Shown: one piece after another, positions 1 to 7,308 of the stretch
Position numbering within the stretch: the stretch's first letter is position 1
Layout of the letters: each line of letters starts with the position of its first letter
Assembly (NCBI GenBank): GCA_964360255.1
Contig: CAYHVK010000007.1
Span: 101,964-165,963 of the forward strand
Length of the DNA: 64,000 bases
Reading direction: 5' to 3'
From: CAYHVK01 sp964360255
Lineage (GTDB): Bacteria; Bdellovibrionota; Bdellovibrionia; Bdellovibrionales; UBA1609
Notes under the pieces: model-generated
Database searches by the model: none
What the model was told of the DNA's origin: nothing
Seen by the model: only the letters and a program-made list of their open reading frames with translations
Position numbers and translations under genes: made by a program

Positions 1-338
1 AGGTAGATGCGATCTTTCTGCGCTGGGTGAACACGCACGTCGAGCATTCCACCCTGTCCTTTTGCCCAAACTTTCGGTGCACCCCTTACTTCAACTACAG
101 ACTTGTCTTTAAGATTTAAAATTTTAATGGCGCCTGAGCGCTCAGTGAAAATGATTTCTGAGTCTGAGAGAAAATCAAAACCCCAAATAACAGCACTATC
201 GCCAAGTTGCTTCAGAAGTTCGTATTTAAATTTTTGCCCCTCAGATGTGTAAGTTTTATTTTCGTTAGGTGCTGACCGAGCCAGCTGCGCCATTAAAGTC
301 AGACCTAAAGCAATAAAGATAAGTAATCGTGTTTTCAT
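1..338 (-). CDS. PQQ-dependent sugar dehydrogenase-like protein (N-terminal part, cut by window edge)
   Basis: The first ~112 residues of a secreted protein; the rest lies beyond the window. An ATG at 338 opens a signal peptide (K, R, then a hydrophobic stretch ending near ARSAP). The mature part starts with a segment of the WGFDFL...TERSG type, which in my memory is the first blade of soluble glucose/sorbosone dehydrogenase (GSDH) beta-propellers that bind PQQ and oxidise sugars in the periplasm. Family assignment rests on this short N-terminal blade only; catalytic and PQQ-binding residues are outside the window, so substrate and activity cannot be judged. Confidence 0.7.
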   Translation of the reverse strand, partial: MKTRLLIFIALGLTLMAQLARSAPNENKTYTSEGQKFKYELLKQLGDSAVIWGFDFLSDSEIIFTERSGAIKILNLKDKSVVEVRGAPKVWAKGQGGMLDVRVHPAQKDRIY

Positions 339-429
339 AAATCTCCGCGAGATACTATTTCATGTTTGATGTTACTCACTCAACTCTTCTATTGTTGAGT
401 TTTCGAAACAATCATCTTAGATTGCGGTC

Positions 430-945
430 ATGGACCTAGCTTCAATTTCTCTCGTACAAAATCCGTTCACAGTTGTAACTATTATTGCAGCACCAGCTAT
501 TCTGACTAACGCTTCAAGCGTTCTCAGCCTCAGTACCAGTACTCGGTTTATGAAATGTATCGATCGCATCCATCAGTTTAATCTAGAATTAGATAAGCCC
601 CACTCACCAGAGGTGAAAGACGTCTTGGTTCGGCAGATTGAGCTTTCGCATACCCAGTCTCGATATTTCTTGAGTGCTTTGCGCTCAATTTATACAAGCC
701 TTGGTGCTTTTGCCCTAGCGTCTTTGTTAGCACTTATTGGAGCTTCAACAACTACATTGATTTCTATGATTGTGATCGAAACAGTAGCGACGATTAGTTT
801 AATTTGCGGTGGTATAGGCGCAGCGGGCTTTCTTTTGGCGAGTTACTATCTCATCAGAGCCAGCAATATCGCCAATGTAGTCATTGGCGCCGATATGGCC
901 ACAATGCTAAAGCACAAAGAACTCGCATTACTTAAGAATTTATAA
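430..945 (+). CDS. DUF2721-like integral membrane protein
   Basis: 171 residues. A hydrophobic N-terminal segment containing a VVTIIAAPAILTNASSVLSL-type stretch is followed by a basic amphipathic piece (RFMKCIDRIHQFN), a charged linker with an H-T-Q-S-R segment, then two further membrane segments (roughly residues 90-112 and 114-143). This arrangement of an Ala/Asn-rich first helix plus D-R-I/H motif is what I recall of the DUF2721 family, whose function is unknown. ATG at 430; the ribosome site upstream is weak. It is transcribed away from the sugar dehydrogenase gene on its left and towards the membrane peptide gene at 1046-1159. Confidence 0.6.
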   Translation: MDLASISLVQNPFTVVTIIAAPAILTNASSVLSLSTSTRFMKCIDRIHQFNLELDKPHSPEVKDVLVRQIELSHTQSRYFLSALRSIYTSLGAFALASLLALIGASTTTLISMIVIETVATISLICGGIGAAGFLLASYYLIRASNIANVVIGADMATMLKHKELALLKNL

Positions 946-1026
946 GTGCCCTCGCGCCGAATGCTGTCCGAACCACTGACCGGTTAATATTTACCGGACC
1001 GTCCACTAGTCCAACTTTAGTCCGGG

Positions 1027-1041
1027 TGAACACGTTGGAGC
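1027..1041 (-). repeat. 15-nt box shared with the second membrane-peptide locus
   Basis: On the + strand this reads TGAACACGTTGGAGC. The same box with one change (A for G) lies at 57749-57763. In both places it sits just after the stop codon of a related small membrane-peptide gene, 118 or 122 bases from the start codon. I see no other copy in the window. It could be part of the 3' end of the transcript or of an overlapping antisense RNA; nothing in the sequence decides between these. Confidence 0.6.
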
Positions 1042-1045
1042 CCAT

Positions 1046-1159
1046 CTATCCAATTAACTTCAGTTTCATAACGACTATAAGCAACAGCACTATAATCACT
1101 AATACCTCTTTAGCAATTCTCAAAATTCTCCGAATAAAAACATACGTACTTGTTTTCAT
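1046..1159 (-). CDS. 37-residue single-pass membrane peptide (family member 1)
   Basis: Too short for normal gene callers. ATG at 1159 follows an AGGAG ribosome site at 6-7 bases spacing. The peptide has a basic N-terminus (MKTSTYVFIRRILRIAKE), one very hydrophobic helix (VLVIIVLLLIVVM) and a short basic tail (KLKLIG). It aligns with the 35-residue peptide at 57778-57885 over a shared core V-F-[IV]-R-x-x-L-R-I-x-x-[DE]-x-L-V. In both genes the ribosome site lies in the 3' arm of a short hairpin (here 1168-1185, one C-A mismatch) and the stop codon is followed by a common 15-nt box. The similarity of two unlinked loci argues that the frame is translated. The architecture recalls type I toxins such as TisB or Ldr, but no antitoxin RNA can be identified. 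Confidence 0.65.
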   Translation of the reverse strand: MKTSTYVFIRRILRIAKEVLVIIVLLLIVVMKLKLIG

Positions 1160-1191
1160 TGGGGGCTCCTTTCTGGTCAGAAGGGTTCCCA

Positions 1192-1231
1192 GCAAAAAGG
1201 GATTCAGCGCGAGAGCATGAATCCCTTTTGC
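1192..1231 (-). terminator. Rho-independent terminator behind dadA
   Basis: Inverted repeat with arms around 1192-1206 and 1218-1231: GC, an A run, GGGATTCA, an 11-nt loop, TGAATCCC, a T run, GC. It lies 29 bases past the dadA stop codon and ahead of the small membrane-peptide gene, so that peptide gene probably depends on its own promoter. The near symmetry of the A and T runs would let it act in both directions. Confidence 0.75.
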
Positions 1232-1259
1232 ATTTTAAATGCCGGACAAATTTGCGCGT

Positions 1260-2501
1260 TTAGAATCTCATCGGATCGAAAAGCTCTGGCTTCACTGTGA
1301 GCTGACGGCCATCCATGATGTCGGCCACCATGATCCCGGTACCAGCGCCTGTTTGAAACCCGAGCATTTGGTGACCACAGGCGAGCATAAGGTTGCTCAA
1401 GTTTTTGCTCCAACCAATAAGCGGGACTCCATCTGGAGTGCAGGGACGCAATCCTGCCCAAGTCTCTTTGATTTCAAGTTGCTCAGGCATGTGCAAATAC
1501 TCTTGAGCACCACGAAGAATGGCATTCACACGTCTTTGCGTTACCGAGAAGTCTTGATCAACAAGTTCAAGTGTTCCAGCAATGCGAAGAGAGTTTTCAC
1601 GAGGAGTAATAGCAATCTTGCGCTCGATAAGCATAATTGGATGCTTCGGCTGTACCGCAAGTGGTGGCACAATCATCGCGTAACCTTTGCCACCCATAAT
1701 CGGAATACGAAGGCGAAGAGCTTTCGCTAAATCTTCAGACCAGCTGCCTGTTGCTAATACAAAAGCCTCAGCATCCATTGAGCCTTGAGTTGTCTGAATC
1801 GATTTAATTTTATCATTTTCTATATGAACGCCTGTGTATTCACAGCCTTCAAGAATTTCCACACCAAGTTTACGGCACATATCGGCCATAACCAAAACAG
1901 TCTGCAAAGGTTCAGCATGAGCTTCTTCAGGAAAGTAAACACCACCAAGAAGATCGCCCTTAAGCGCGGGCTCAAAAGATTTAAGCTCTTCGCCACTCAT
2001 TTTTTTACCAGGAATTCCAAACTTCTCTACGTAGGCGAGTTCTTGCTCGGCGGCTTTCACACCCGCTTCACCACGTGAAGCCATGAGAAGACCTTTTTCT
2101 TCAAGCTTAATTTTATTTCCTGATTCAGTGGCGATTTCACGGTAGCGACGCAGACTGATTTTTGATAATTCAACAAGACCTTCTACTGCACGCAGAGCTT
2201 GTTTCTCATTCATATTCTTCATGAAATAAAAAAGCCATCGCATCAAAAGCGGAGTCGGCAGAGGCTTAATATAAAGCGGGCCTTCTGGGTTCAGCATCCA
2301 CTTCATCGATTTAAATAACATTCCGGGCATAGGCAGCGGCATCGCAAAACAGGGAGTCATCCACCCGGCATTTCCGTAAGAACAACCATGACCAATTTTA
2401 TTTTTTTCGATGAGTTTTACAGCATAACCACGGCGCGCGAGTTCAAGCGCAGTCGACACTCCGATGATTCCACCGCCAATGACAACAACTTGCTTTTTCA
2501 T
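1260..2501 (-). CDS. dadA: D-amino-acid dehydrogenase, FAD-dependent (DadA-like)
   Basis: 413 residues from the ATG at 2501; an upstream ATG at 2549 would only add 16 non-conserved residues before the KKQVVVIGGGIIG dinucleotide-binding motif, so I prefer the internal start. The GGGIIGVSTALELARRG fold, E for the ribose at the end of the second strand, and the C-terminal WAGLRPCTPDGVPLIG and GHQMLGF segments match the DAO/DadA family, which oxidises D-amino acids to keto acids and passes electrons to the respiratory chain. Other glycine-oxidase-like DAO members cannot be excluded. It follows the M1 aminopeptidase gene by about 60 bases on the same strand, which would suit a peptide and cell-wall amino-acid recycling role. 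Confidence 0.8.
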   Translation of the reverse strand: MKKQVVVIGGGIIGVSTALELARRGYAVKLIEKNKIGHGCSYGNAGWMTPCFAMPLPMPGMLFKSMKWMLNPEGPLYIKPLPTPLLMRWLFYFMKNMNEKQALRAVEGLVELSKISLRRYREIATESGNKIKLEEKGLLMASRGEAGVKAAEQELAYVEKFGIPGKKMSGEELKSFEPALKGDLLGGVYFPEEAHAEPLQTVLVMADMCRKLGVEILEGCEYTGVHIENDKIKSIQTTQGSMDAEAFVLATGSWSEDLAKALRLRIPIMGGKGYAMIVPPLAVQPKHPIMLIERKIAITPRENSLRIAGTLELVDQDFSVTQRRVNAILRGAQEYLHMPEQLEIKETWAGLRPCTPDGVPLIGWSKNLSNLMLACGHQMLGFQTGAGTGIMVADIMDGRQLTVKPELFDPMRF

Positions 2502-2560
2502 TCCCTTACCCTTGTCCTTAAATACGAATTCTGAGGGGCATACTAGCAAGGCCGAAAAGC

Positions 2561-5269
2561 TTAATCCAGCTGTTTTTGACGTTCTTTCACCTTAGCTTTA
2601 TCAGCTGCCCGAACAGCCACGCAGCGACCTAGCTCATCATTGGCCTCAAGCCATGAACGGCGCACAAGCGGAGTCAGATTCGCCGAAGCTTTTAAGTTCG
2701 ATTGGCTCTCTTTTAAAAGACCTTTCGAGCAAATCGTTTGCGGAAACATTCTCTCAAAATAGATCTCAATCAAATTATCATTTTCGCTGTCGGCCCAGTT
2801 CACAGCTTTTACAGCTTGAAAGAATGGCTTCACATAGGGTTCAGATAATTCCACTTTGTCTGGGTGATTAAACTTACCACTCGCGGCACGTAAGTTTGAG
2901 TATGGAACTTCTTTCCACTTCTCAAGATTCGTCCAAAACTCTTTTTTTGCTTCAGCTGTCGGTAAACTCACACGTGCGGCAAATGCATTTCGCTTTCCGG
3001 TTGTGCTTGGATCAGCTTTTTCTTCAGCTGCAATAATCGCTGGTGCTGGCCCAGCACCTGTACGAGCTAAATCGCTAATTAATTTCCAGCGGCGATCTTG
3101 ATCGATGTCGACACCCTTCAAAGAGGCTTTGCCTTTTAAGAATTCCTCTATACGAGTCGCAGCGGCTTGAGAGTTCGCGATCGTGCTATAGAAATCAAAA
3201 TAGATCATTCTTAAACCCCCAGTTGTCGGGGCTTCTGATGCTTTCTGCCAAACGAGATTCTCAAGACGTGGAGCCATCTCTGTACGTTGATCACGAGTTA
3301 AGTATTGGAAGTAACTATCGCGAATTGTACTATGATTACCAAGAACCACAGAGAGAACCGCAGGATCACTTTCTTTCTCTAATCCCGCAAGAACGATTTC
3401 GAAATAATCACTTACACGAAGCGAAGTATCACGGACCATTTGGTTGAGCGTGCTCCAGACCATTAAGCGAGTGAGTGGTTGATCGATTCCACCACGAAGA
3501 ACATCTTGCACAGCCTTTAAAGAAACCGCGTCGAGCGAAAAGAGTGCATAATCTTGGTCATCGACATTGGCATAAACAAAGTCTGGGCATGCTAAGCCTT
3601 TGGCTTCAGCTAATACCGTCGTTGCTTTTTCATAAGAAGCATCAATAGTTTTAATCTGCTCAAACTTACCGTTATTCATACGCTTGAAAAAACCAATTCG
3701 TGTTCTATGTGGCGATAAAACTTTTGAAGTGTTTGCGGTCTGTTGAATAGCAAAACGAGAAAGTTTGCTGACACCATTTTCAGATTTACAAGACCAATCC
3801 ACCTTCACGCGCTGGGGACCTGCTGATTGAAGCCAAGTCTTAGTCCATCCACTAAGATCTTTTTTAGACGCTGTTGCAATCTCTCGAATAAAATCTTCGC
3901 GAAGAGTGTTTTTAAAAGCATATTTCTTAAAATAATTGCGCAGACCTTCTCTGAAACCTTCTTCACCTACGTAGAAATGAAGCTGTTTAAGTGAGGCTGC
4001 ACCCTTAGCATAAGTAATGCCGTCGAAGTTACCTTTAGCTGTGCGAACATCTTGAACTTTAGTTTCAATAGGATGAGTTGTAACAAGCTGATCTTGCCAG
4101 TAGCCCCAGTTTTTCGTTGAGAAGAATTCAAACCATGTGGCCTTCACATTCAGTGCACGATCTGTTGCAATACTTGCTAAGTAACTGGCGAAGCTTTCAT
4201 TGAGCCAGAGATCATTCCACCATCTCATTGTCACAAGATCGCCGAACCACATGTGGGCCATTTCGTGAAGAATTAAATCGTCACGATCATCAAGGTCCGA
4301 TTGTTTTGGTGTTCCACGATAAATGCCACGCTCGTTCAGAGTCACAGCTCCAGGATTCTCCATTCCTCCCCATGCAAATTCAGGTACAAAAACCTGGCCG
4401 TATTTAGCAAATGGATATTTATAACCAAAGTAGTCACCAAAAAACGTAAGACCTTTTTTAGTCGAATCAAAAATGCGTTTATGATCGACGTATTTCGCTA
4501 ATGACTTACGAGCGTAAAGCTCAAGTGGAATATCACCGTGCTTATCTTTCCAAAGTGTAAATTCACCAGCCCCGACAAAGAATAAGTAAGTGCTGATACG
4601 CGGAGTAGTTTTGAAGCGAGTGACCGTTAACTTATATTCTTTGGGTGAAGATTCAGCCGCACTTGTCGACTCAATAAGATCATTACCTATAACTTTCCAA
4701 TCTGCTGGGGCTGTTACTTTGAGTTTAAAACTGGCTTTTAAATCAGGCTGATCAAAGCACGGAAATAAGTAGTGAGCCTGGTAAGGTTCAAAATCAGTAT
4801 ATGTGTACTCAGACTTATCAGCCGGGTCAGTTACACGCTGAAAGCCATTGCCCTCTTTACTGAACTCGCCAGTATAAGCAATTTCGATACGCATATTGTC
4901 TTTGAGATATTTAACGGGAATATCAAGGCTACCGATACGAGAAACATAGTCTTTAATTTCGGCACCATTGATTTTTATCGCTCGAATCTCTTTTACTTTT
5001 ACATCTATACTCAAGGGCGCTTTCAGTTGGGCGAGCTGAGCGTTAATAACAACTTCTCCACCAAATGTTTCAGAGCCTTTTTTAAGATCTACACTTAATT
5101 CATAATCCACTTGTTTGATTTGCGCGCGACGAAAGTTAGCAAATGCTTCCGTGAGGTTATCTTCATTTTTACGTTTCACAACAGCAGGAGCCGCATAGGC
5201 CGAAGCGCCAAAAGCAACTACGAGTAATGAAGAAATAACGATTCTTGTTAAAGAAGGAAAAGCAGACAT
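2561..5269 (-). CDS. pepN: Secreted M1-family aminopeptidase
   Basis: 902 residues. The N-terminus is a signal peptide (hydrophobic IVISSLLVVAFGASAYA, cleavage near AYA-AP), unlike cytoplasmic PepN of enterics. The GGMENPG exopeptidase motif lies near residue 300 and the zinc site HEMAH...NESFA (HExxH with the third ligand Glu about 18 residues later) near residue 334. The C-terminal half matches the helical ERAP1-C-type region in size. It should remove N-terminal residues from peptides in the periplasm, a useful step for a protein-feeding bacterium. ATG at 5269 is preceded by a GGGGGA ribosome site. dadA follows downstream on the same strand. Confidence 0.9.
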   Translation of the reverse strand: MSAFPSLTRIVISSLLVVAFGASAYAAPAVVKRKNEDNLTEAFANFRRAQIKQVDYELSVDLKKGSETFGGEVVINAQLAQLKAPLSIDVKVKEIRAIKINGAEIKDYVSRIGSLDIPVKYLKDNMRIEIAYTGEFSKEGNGFQRVTDPADKSEYTYTDFEPYQAHYLFPCFDQPDLKASFKLKVTAPADWKVIGNDLIESTSAAESSPKEYKLTVTRFKTTPRISTYLFFVGAGEFTLWKDKHGDIPLELYARKSLAKYVDHKRIFDSTKKGLTFFGDYFGYKYPFAKYGQVFVPEFAWGGMENPGAVTLNERGIYRGTPKQSDLDDRDDLILHEMAHMWFGDLVTMRWWNDLWLNESFASYLASIATDRALNVKATWFEFFSTKNWGYWQDQLVTTHPIETKVQDVRTAKGNFDGITYAKGAASLKQLHFYVGEEGFREGLRNYFKKYAFKNTLREDFIREIATASKKDLSGWTKTWLQSAGPQRVKVDWSCKSENGVSKLSRFAIQQTANTSKVLSPHRTRIGFFKRMNNGKFEQIKTIDASYEKATTVLAEAKGLACPDFVYANVDDQDYALFSLDAVSLKAVQDVLRGGIDQPLTRLMVWSTLNQMVRDTSLRVSDYFEIVLAGLEKESDPAVLSVVLGNHSTIRDSYFQYLTRDQRTEMAPRLENLVWQKASEAPTTGGLRMIYFDFYSTIANSQAAATRIEEFLKGKASLKGVDIDQDRRWKLISDLARTGAGPAPAIIAAEEKADPSTTGKRNAFAARVSLPTAEAKKEFWTNLEKWKEVPYSNLRAASGKFNHPDKVELSEPYVKPFFQAVKAVNWADSENDNLIEIYFERMFPQTICSKGLLKESQSNLKASANLTPLVRRSWLEANDELGRCVAVRAADKAKVKERQKQLD

Positions 5270-5328
5270 AGATCCCCCAAATTTAGATTTGAAGGATTAA
5301 TTTGCTGGCTGAATATCTAGGAGTCAAT

Positions 5329-5444
5329 GCTTGTGGAGCTATACCATTTCCGAAGGAAATTGGTAGGGACTACCGGGCTCGAACCGATGACCCTCTCCTT
5401 GTAAGGGAGATGCTCTACCAACTGAGCTAAGTCCCTCCACAAGC
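5329..5444. repeat. 10-bp inverted repeat flanking tRNA-Val
   Basis: GCTTGTGGAG at 5329-5338 and its exact complement CTCCACAAGC at 5435-5444 bracket the tRNA gene; the right arm includes the first two bases of the tRNA 5' end. In a precursor transcript the arms could pair and close a stalk around the tRNA. A second, bulged hairpin (5343-5364) starts at the encoded CCA. Confidence 0.6.
5361..5436 (-). tRNA. tRNA-Val (anticodon TAC)
   Basis: 76 nt including an encoded CCA (complement of 5361-5363). The acceptor arms AGGGACT and AGTCCCT pair fully, the D arm has AGCTCAGTTGGTAGAGC, the anticodon loop is CTTACAA giving TAC, and the T arm contains the GGTTCGAGCCC sequence. The variable loop is short (class I). 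It lies alone between the aminopeptidase gene and a secreted unknown. Confidence 0.96.
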
Positions 5445-5500
5445 TGTCATTCTACTAGTTTTGTAGAAGGCGCCCAAATTAATGGGCACCCCTCATATTG

Positions 5501-6019
5501 TCAACGAGACAACGTATAATTTGATGTTTCCATGCACTTTTTGCCACGAAGTGGACAGAAAGTTACGGCCATAACCTGGCGATTGCTGCAAACATTTGAT
5601 TTGAGTGCTGAATATGAACGCACGAGAAGTTTATAACGCTCGCCAGACTTCGAATCGCTCATGACTGCTTTAGTAATTCTGTTCGTTGTATCCACATAGC
5701 CTGTACCACGAGCGAGCAATACGCCGCCTCCGCTGTAATGATCTACAAATAAGAGTTTACCGCCCGCTCCTACATCTTCTTCAGCTGTGAATACAAGCTT
5801 ATCGCCTGTGTTTGGACCCGCTTTTGCGCCCACAACTTTCCAGTTACCTTCGATATCATCCCATGGGAATGGACATTCTTTACCCCAAGTAAATGGCCAT
5901 GGCGCCCCGTCGCCGCCCTCTTTATAGCGTTCGCTACTAGCGAATACCGTGCCGGCAAACATTCCCAACAATGCCACCAACAAGAACTTTCGAGCCATAA
6001 GGCTCAATACTGTTTTCAT
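5501..6019 (-). CDS. Secreted protein of unknown function
   Basis: 172 residues with a clear signal peptide (MKTVLSLMARKFLLVALLGM..., cleavage near VFA-SS). The mature protein is small and has Trp/Pro-rich motifs near its start (APWPFTWGKECPFPWDDIEGNW) and four later cysteines. The IEGNWKV phrase resembles the opening strand of lipocalin-like barrels, but I cannot support that further. ATG at 6019 follows GGGGAAG. It lies 12 bases after the stop codon of the TPR regulator gene and probably shares its transcript. I do not recognise a family. Confidence 0.75.
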   Translation of the reverse strand: MKTVLSLMARKFLLVALLGMFAGTVFASSERYKEGGDGAPWPFTWGKECPFPWDDIEGNWKVVGAKAGPNTGDKLVFTAEEDVGAGGKLLFVDHYSGGGVLLARGTGYVDTTNRITKAVMSDSKSGERYKLLVRSYSALKSNVCSNRQVMAVTFCPLRGKKCMETSNYTLSR

Positions 6020-6031
6020 AAATCTTCCCCT

Positions 6032-7231
6032 CTATTTCTGAATTAGTACTTTTATGTTTTTATTTAAAAAATATCCATTTTTAGCCCTAAAGATGTATTT
6101 AGGACGGCCAAAATCAGGCTCGATCATTTTACGTAAACGTTTAATCGTGACGTAAAGCTTGTTGTCGTGAACGCGTGGGTCGTAAGACTGGCGCCAGATT
6201 TTCTCAACAATAACTTCTTTGCTATAAACTTCGCCCGGCTCACGCATAAAAAGACGCATAAGATCTAAGAGAATAAATTGATTACCGAAATCAATAACTC
6301 CTTTAGAGCGCTCTTTTACAGACTTGCTAGTTGCATCGAAGACGAGATCATACTCTTCAGCTTGGTTAGCACCCAACTTCTCAAGCTGGTGATCAATTTT
6401 CTTAAGCAAGAACTTCACATTCTCTGGATCAGCCGATTTTTTTGCGAGTAGCCCGTACATACGGGCCATATCTATGCTGCCCATGTCGTAGTAGGTGTTG
6501 CTGAAAGATAAAAGTAGGTTGAGGTGAAGGTAGAGATTTTTATGTTCTCTTAACTCTTCATAACACTTCCAGAAAATATCAAGAGCCTGCTCGTGTTTGC
6601 CCATACGGCGCAAAATATGACCGTTGAGCATCTGGCTGGTAATTTTCAGTTCTGGGAGCGGCATAACCTGAAAGAAGACCTGAAGATTGTAGATCTCTTT
6701 TAAAGCGTCCTCGAATCGACCAAGGTAGTAATAAACAAGGGCTATACCGTTTACGGCATAGCAAATGCTTTCTTTCTCGTCGTGAGCCAGAGCCTGAGCT
6801 AGGGACTTCTCTAAATACTCAAGGGCGACCTTCTGTTGGCCCTTATAGGCGGCGCAGAGGCCGAGCGTATAGTAAGTTCGAGCATCTAGTTTTACTTTTT
6901 CTTTTAAAACGAGAGTTTGAAGTTTCTCTTTGCAGTCATCAATACCTGTCTCGCTCTCCATTTCTGCATAAATTCTAAGCAGACGGTTCACGACAGTTAA
7001 ATACTGTGGGTAGTTTTTTTGTTCATAATAGATCTCTTCAGCTCTGCGATAATAACTTTCAGCACGTTTAAAATCACAACGCTCGTAATGAAGCCGCCCG
7101 ATCTCTACTAGGGAGTCTTCTCCATATGCAGACAGGTTTTCGAGCTTAGTTTCAATACGTTCATCTGTTTGAGAATGAATAAGAGCTGTGTGCTGAGTTT
7201 CAACATGAAATGGTTCAACAGATTTTGACAT
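6032..7231 (-). CDS. TPR protein with C-terminal OmpR/PhoB-type winged-helix domain
   Basis: 399 residues without signal peptide or membrane segment. Residues ~40-290 are helical repeats of TPR character (LGLCAAYKGQQKVALEYLEKS, GIALVYYYLGRFEDALKEI, GHILRRMGKHEQALDIF). The last ~80 residues match the Trans_reg_C winged helix: V-Y-S-K-E-V-I-V-E-K-I-W, then D-N-K-L-Y-V-T-I-K-R-L-R-K, ending in the F-R-A-K-N-G-Y-F wing. There is no receiver domain, so DNA binding is presumably controlled by protein contacts of the TPR part. It lies directly downstream of lon. A strong hairpin covers its ribosome site (see 7242-7280), so translation may be regulated. Confidence 0.85.
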   Translation of the reverse strand: MSKSVEPFHVETQHTALIHSQTDERIETKLENLSAYGEDSLVEIGRLHYERCDFKRAESYYRRAEEIYYEQKNYPQYLTVVNRLLRIYAEMESETGIDDCKEKLQTLVLKEKVKLDARTYYTLGLCAAYKGQQKVALEYLEKSLAQALAHDEKESICYAVNGIALVYYYLGRFEDALKEIYNLQVFFQVMPLPELKITSQMLNGHILRRMGKHEQALDIFWKCYEELREHKNLYLHLNLLLSFSNTYYDMGSIDMARMYGLLAKKSADPENVKFLLKKIDHQLEKLGANQAEEYDLVFDATSKSVKERSKGVIDFGNQFILLDLMRLFMREPGEVYSKEVIVEKIWRQSYDPRVHDNKLYVTIKRLRKMIEPDFGRPKYIFRAKNGYFLNKNIKVLIQK

Positions 7232-7241
7232 TTAAAATTTT

Positions 7242-7280
7242 CCCCGTGGACAGCTTTCTTACAAAAGCTGTCATACGGGG
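7242..7280 (-). promoter_or_regulatory. Hairpin containing the ribosome site of the TPR regulator
   Basis: Arms GACAGCTTT (7249-7257) and AAAGCTGTC (7264-7272) pair perfectly around a 6-nt loop, and the stem continues with CCCCGT/ACGGGG after a small internal loop, giving about 15 pairs. In the transcript running towards 7231 the 3' arm ends in ACGGGGAAAA, the presumed Shine-Dalgarno of the regulator gene. It could be a translational switch, or a lon terminator lacking a proper U tract. Confidence 0.6.
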
Positions 7281-7308
7281 GTCAAACAAAAATATAATTA
7301 TTTAACAA

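Noticed and set aside
1026..1220. A 64-codon frame on the + strand across the small membrane-peptide gene
   Set aside because: It has no ribosome site, runs through the dadA terminator and lies antisense to the better supported 37-residue peptide.
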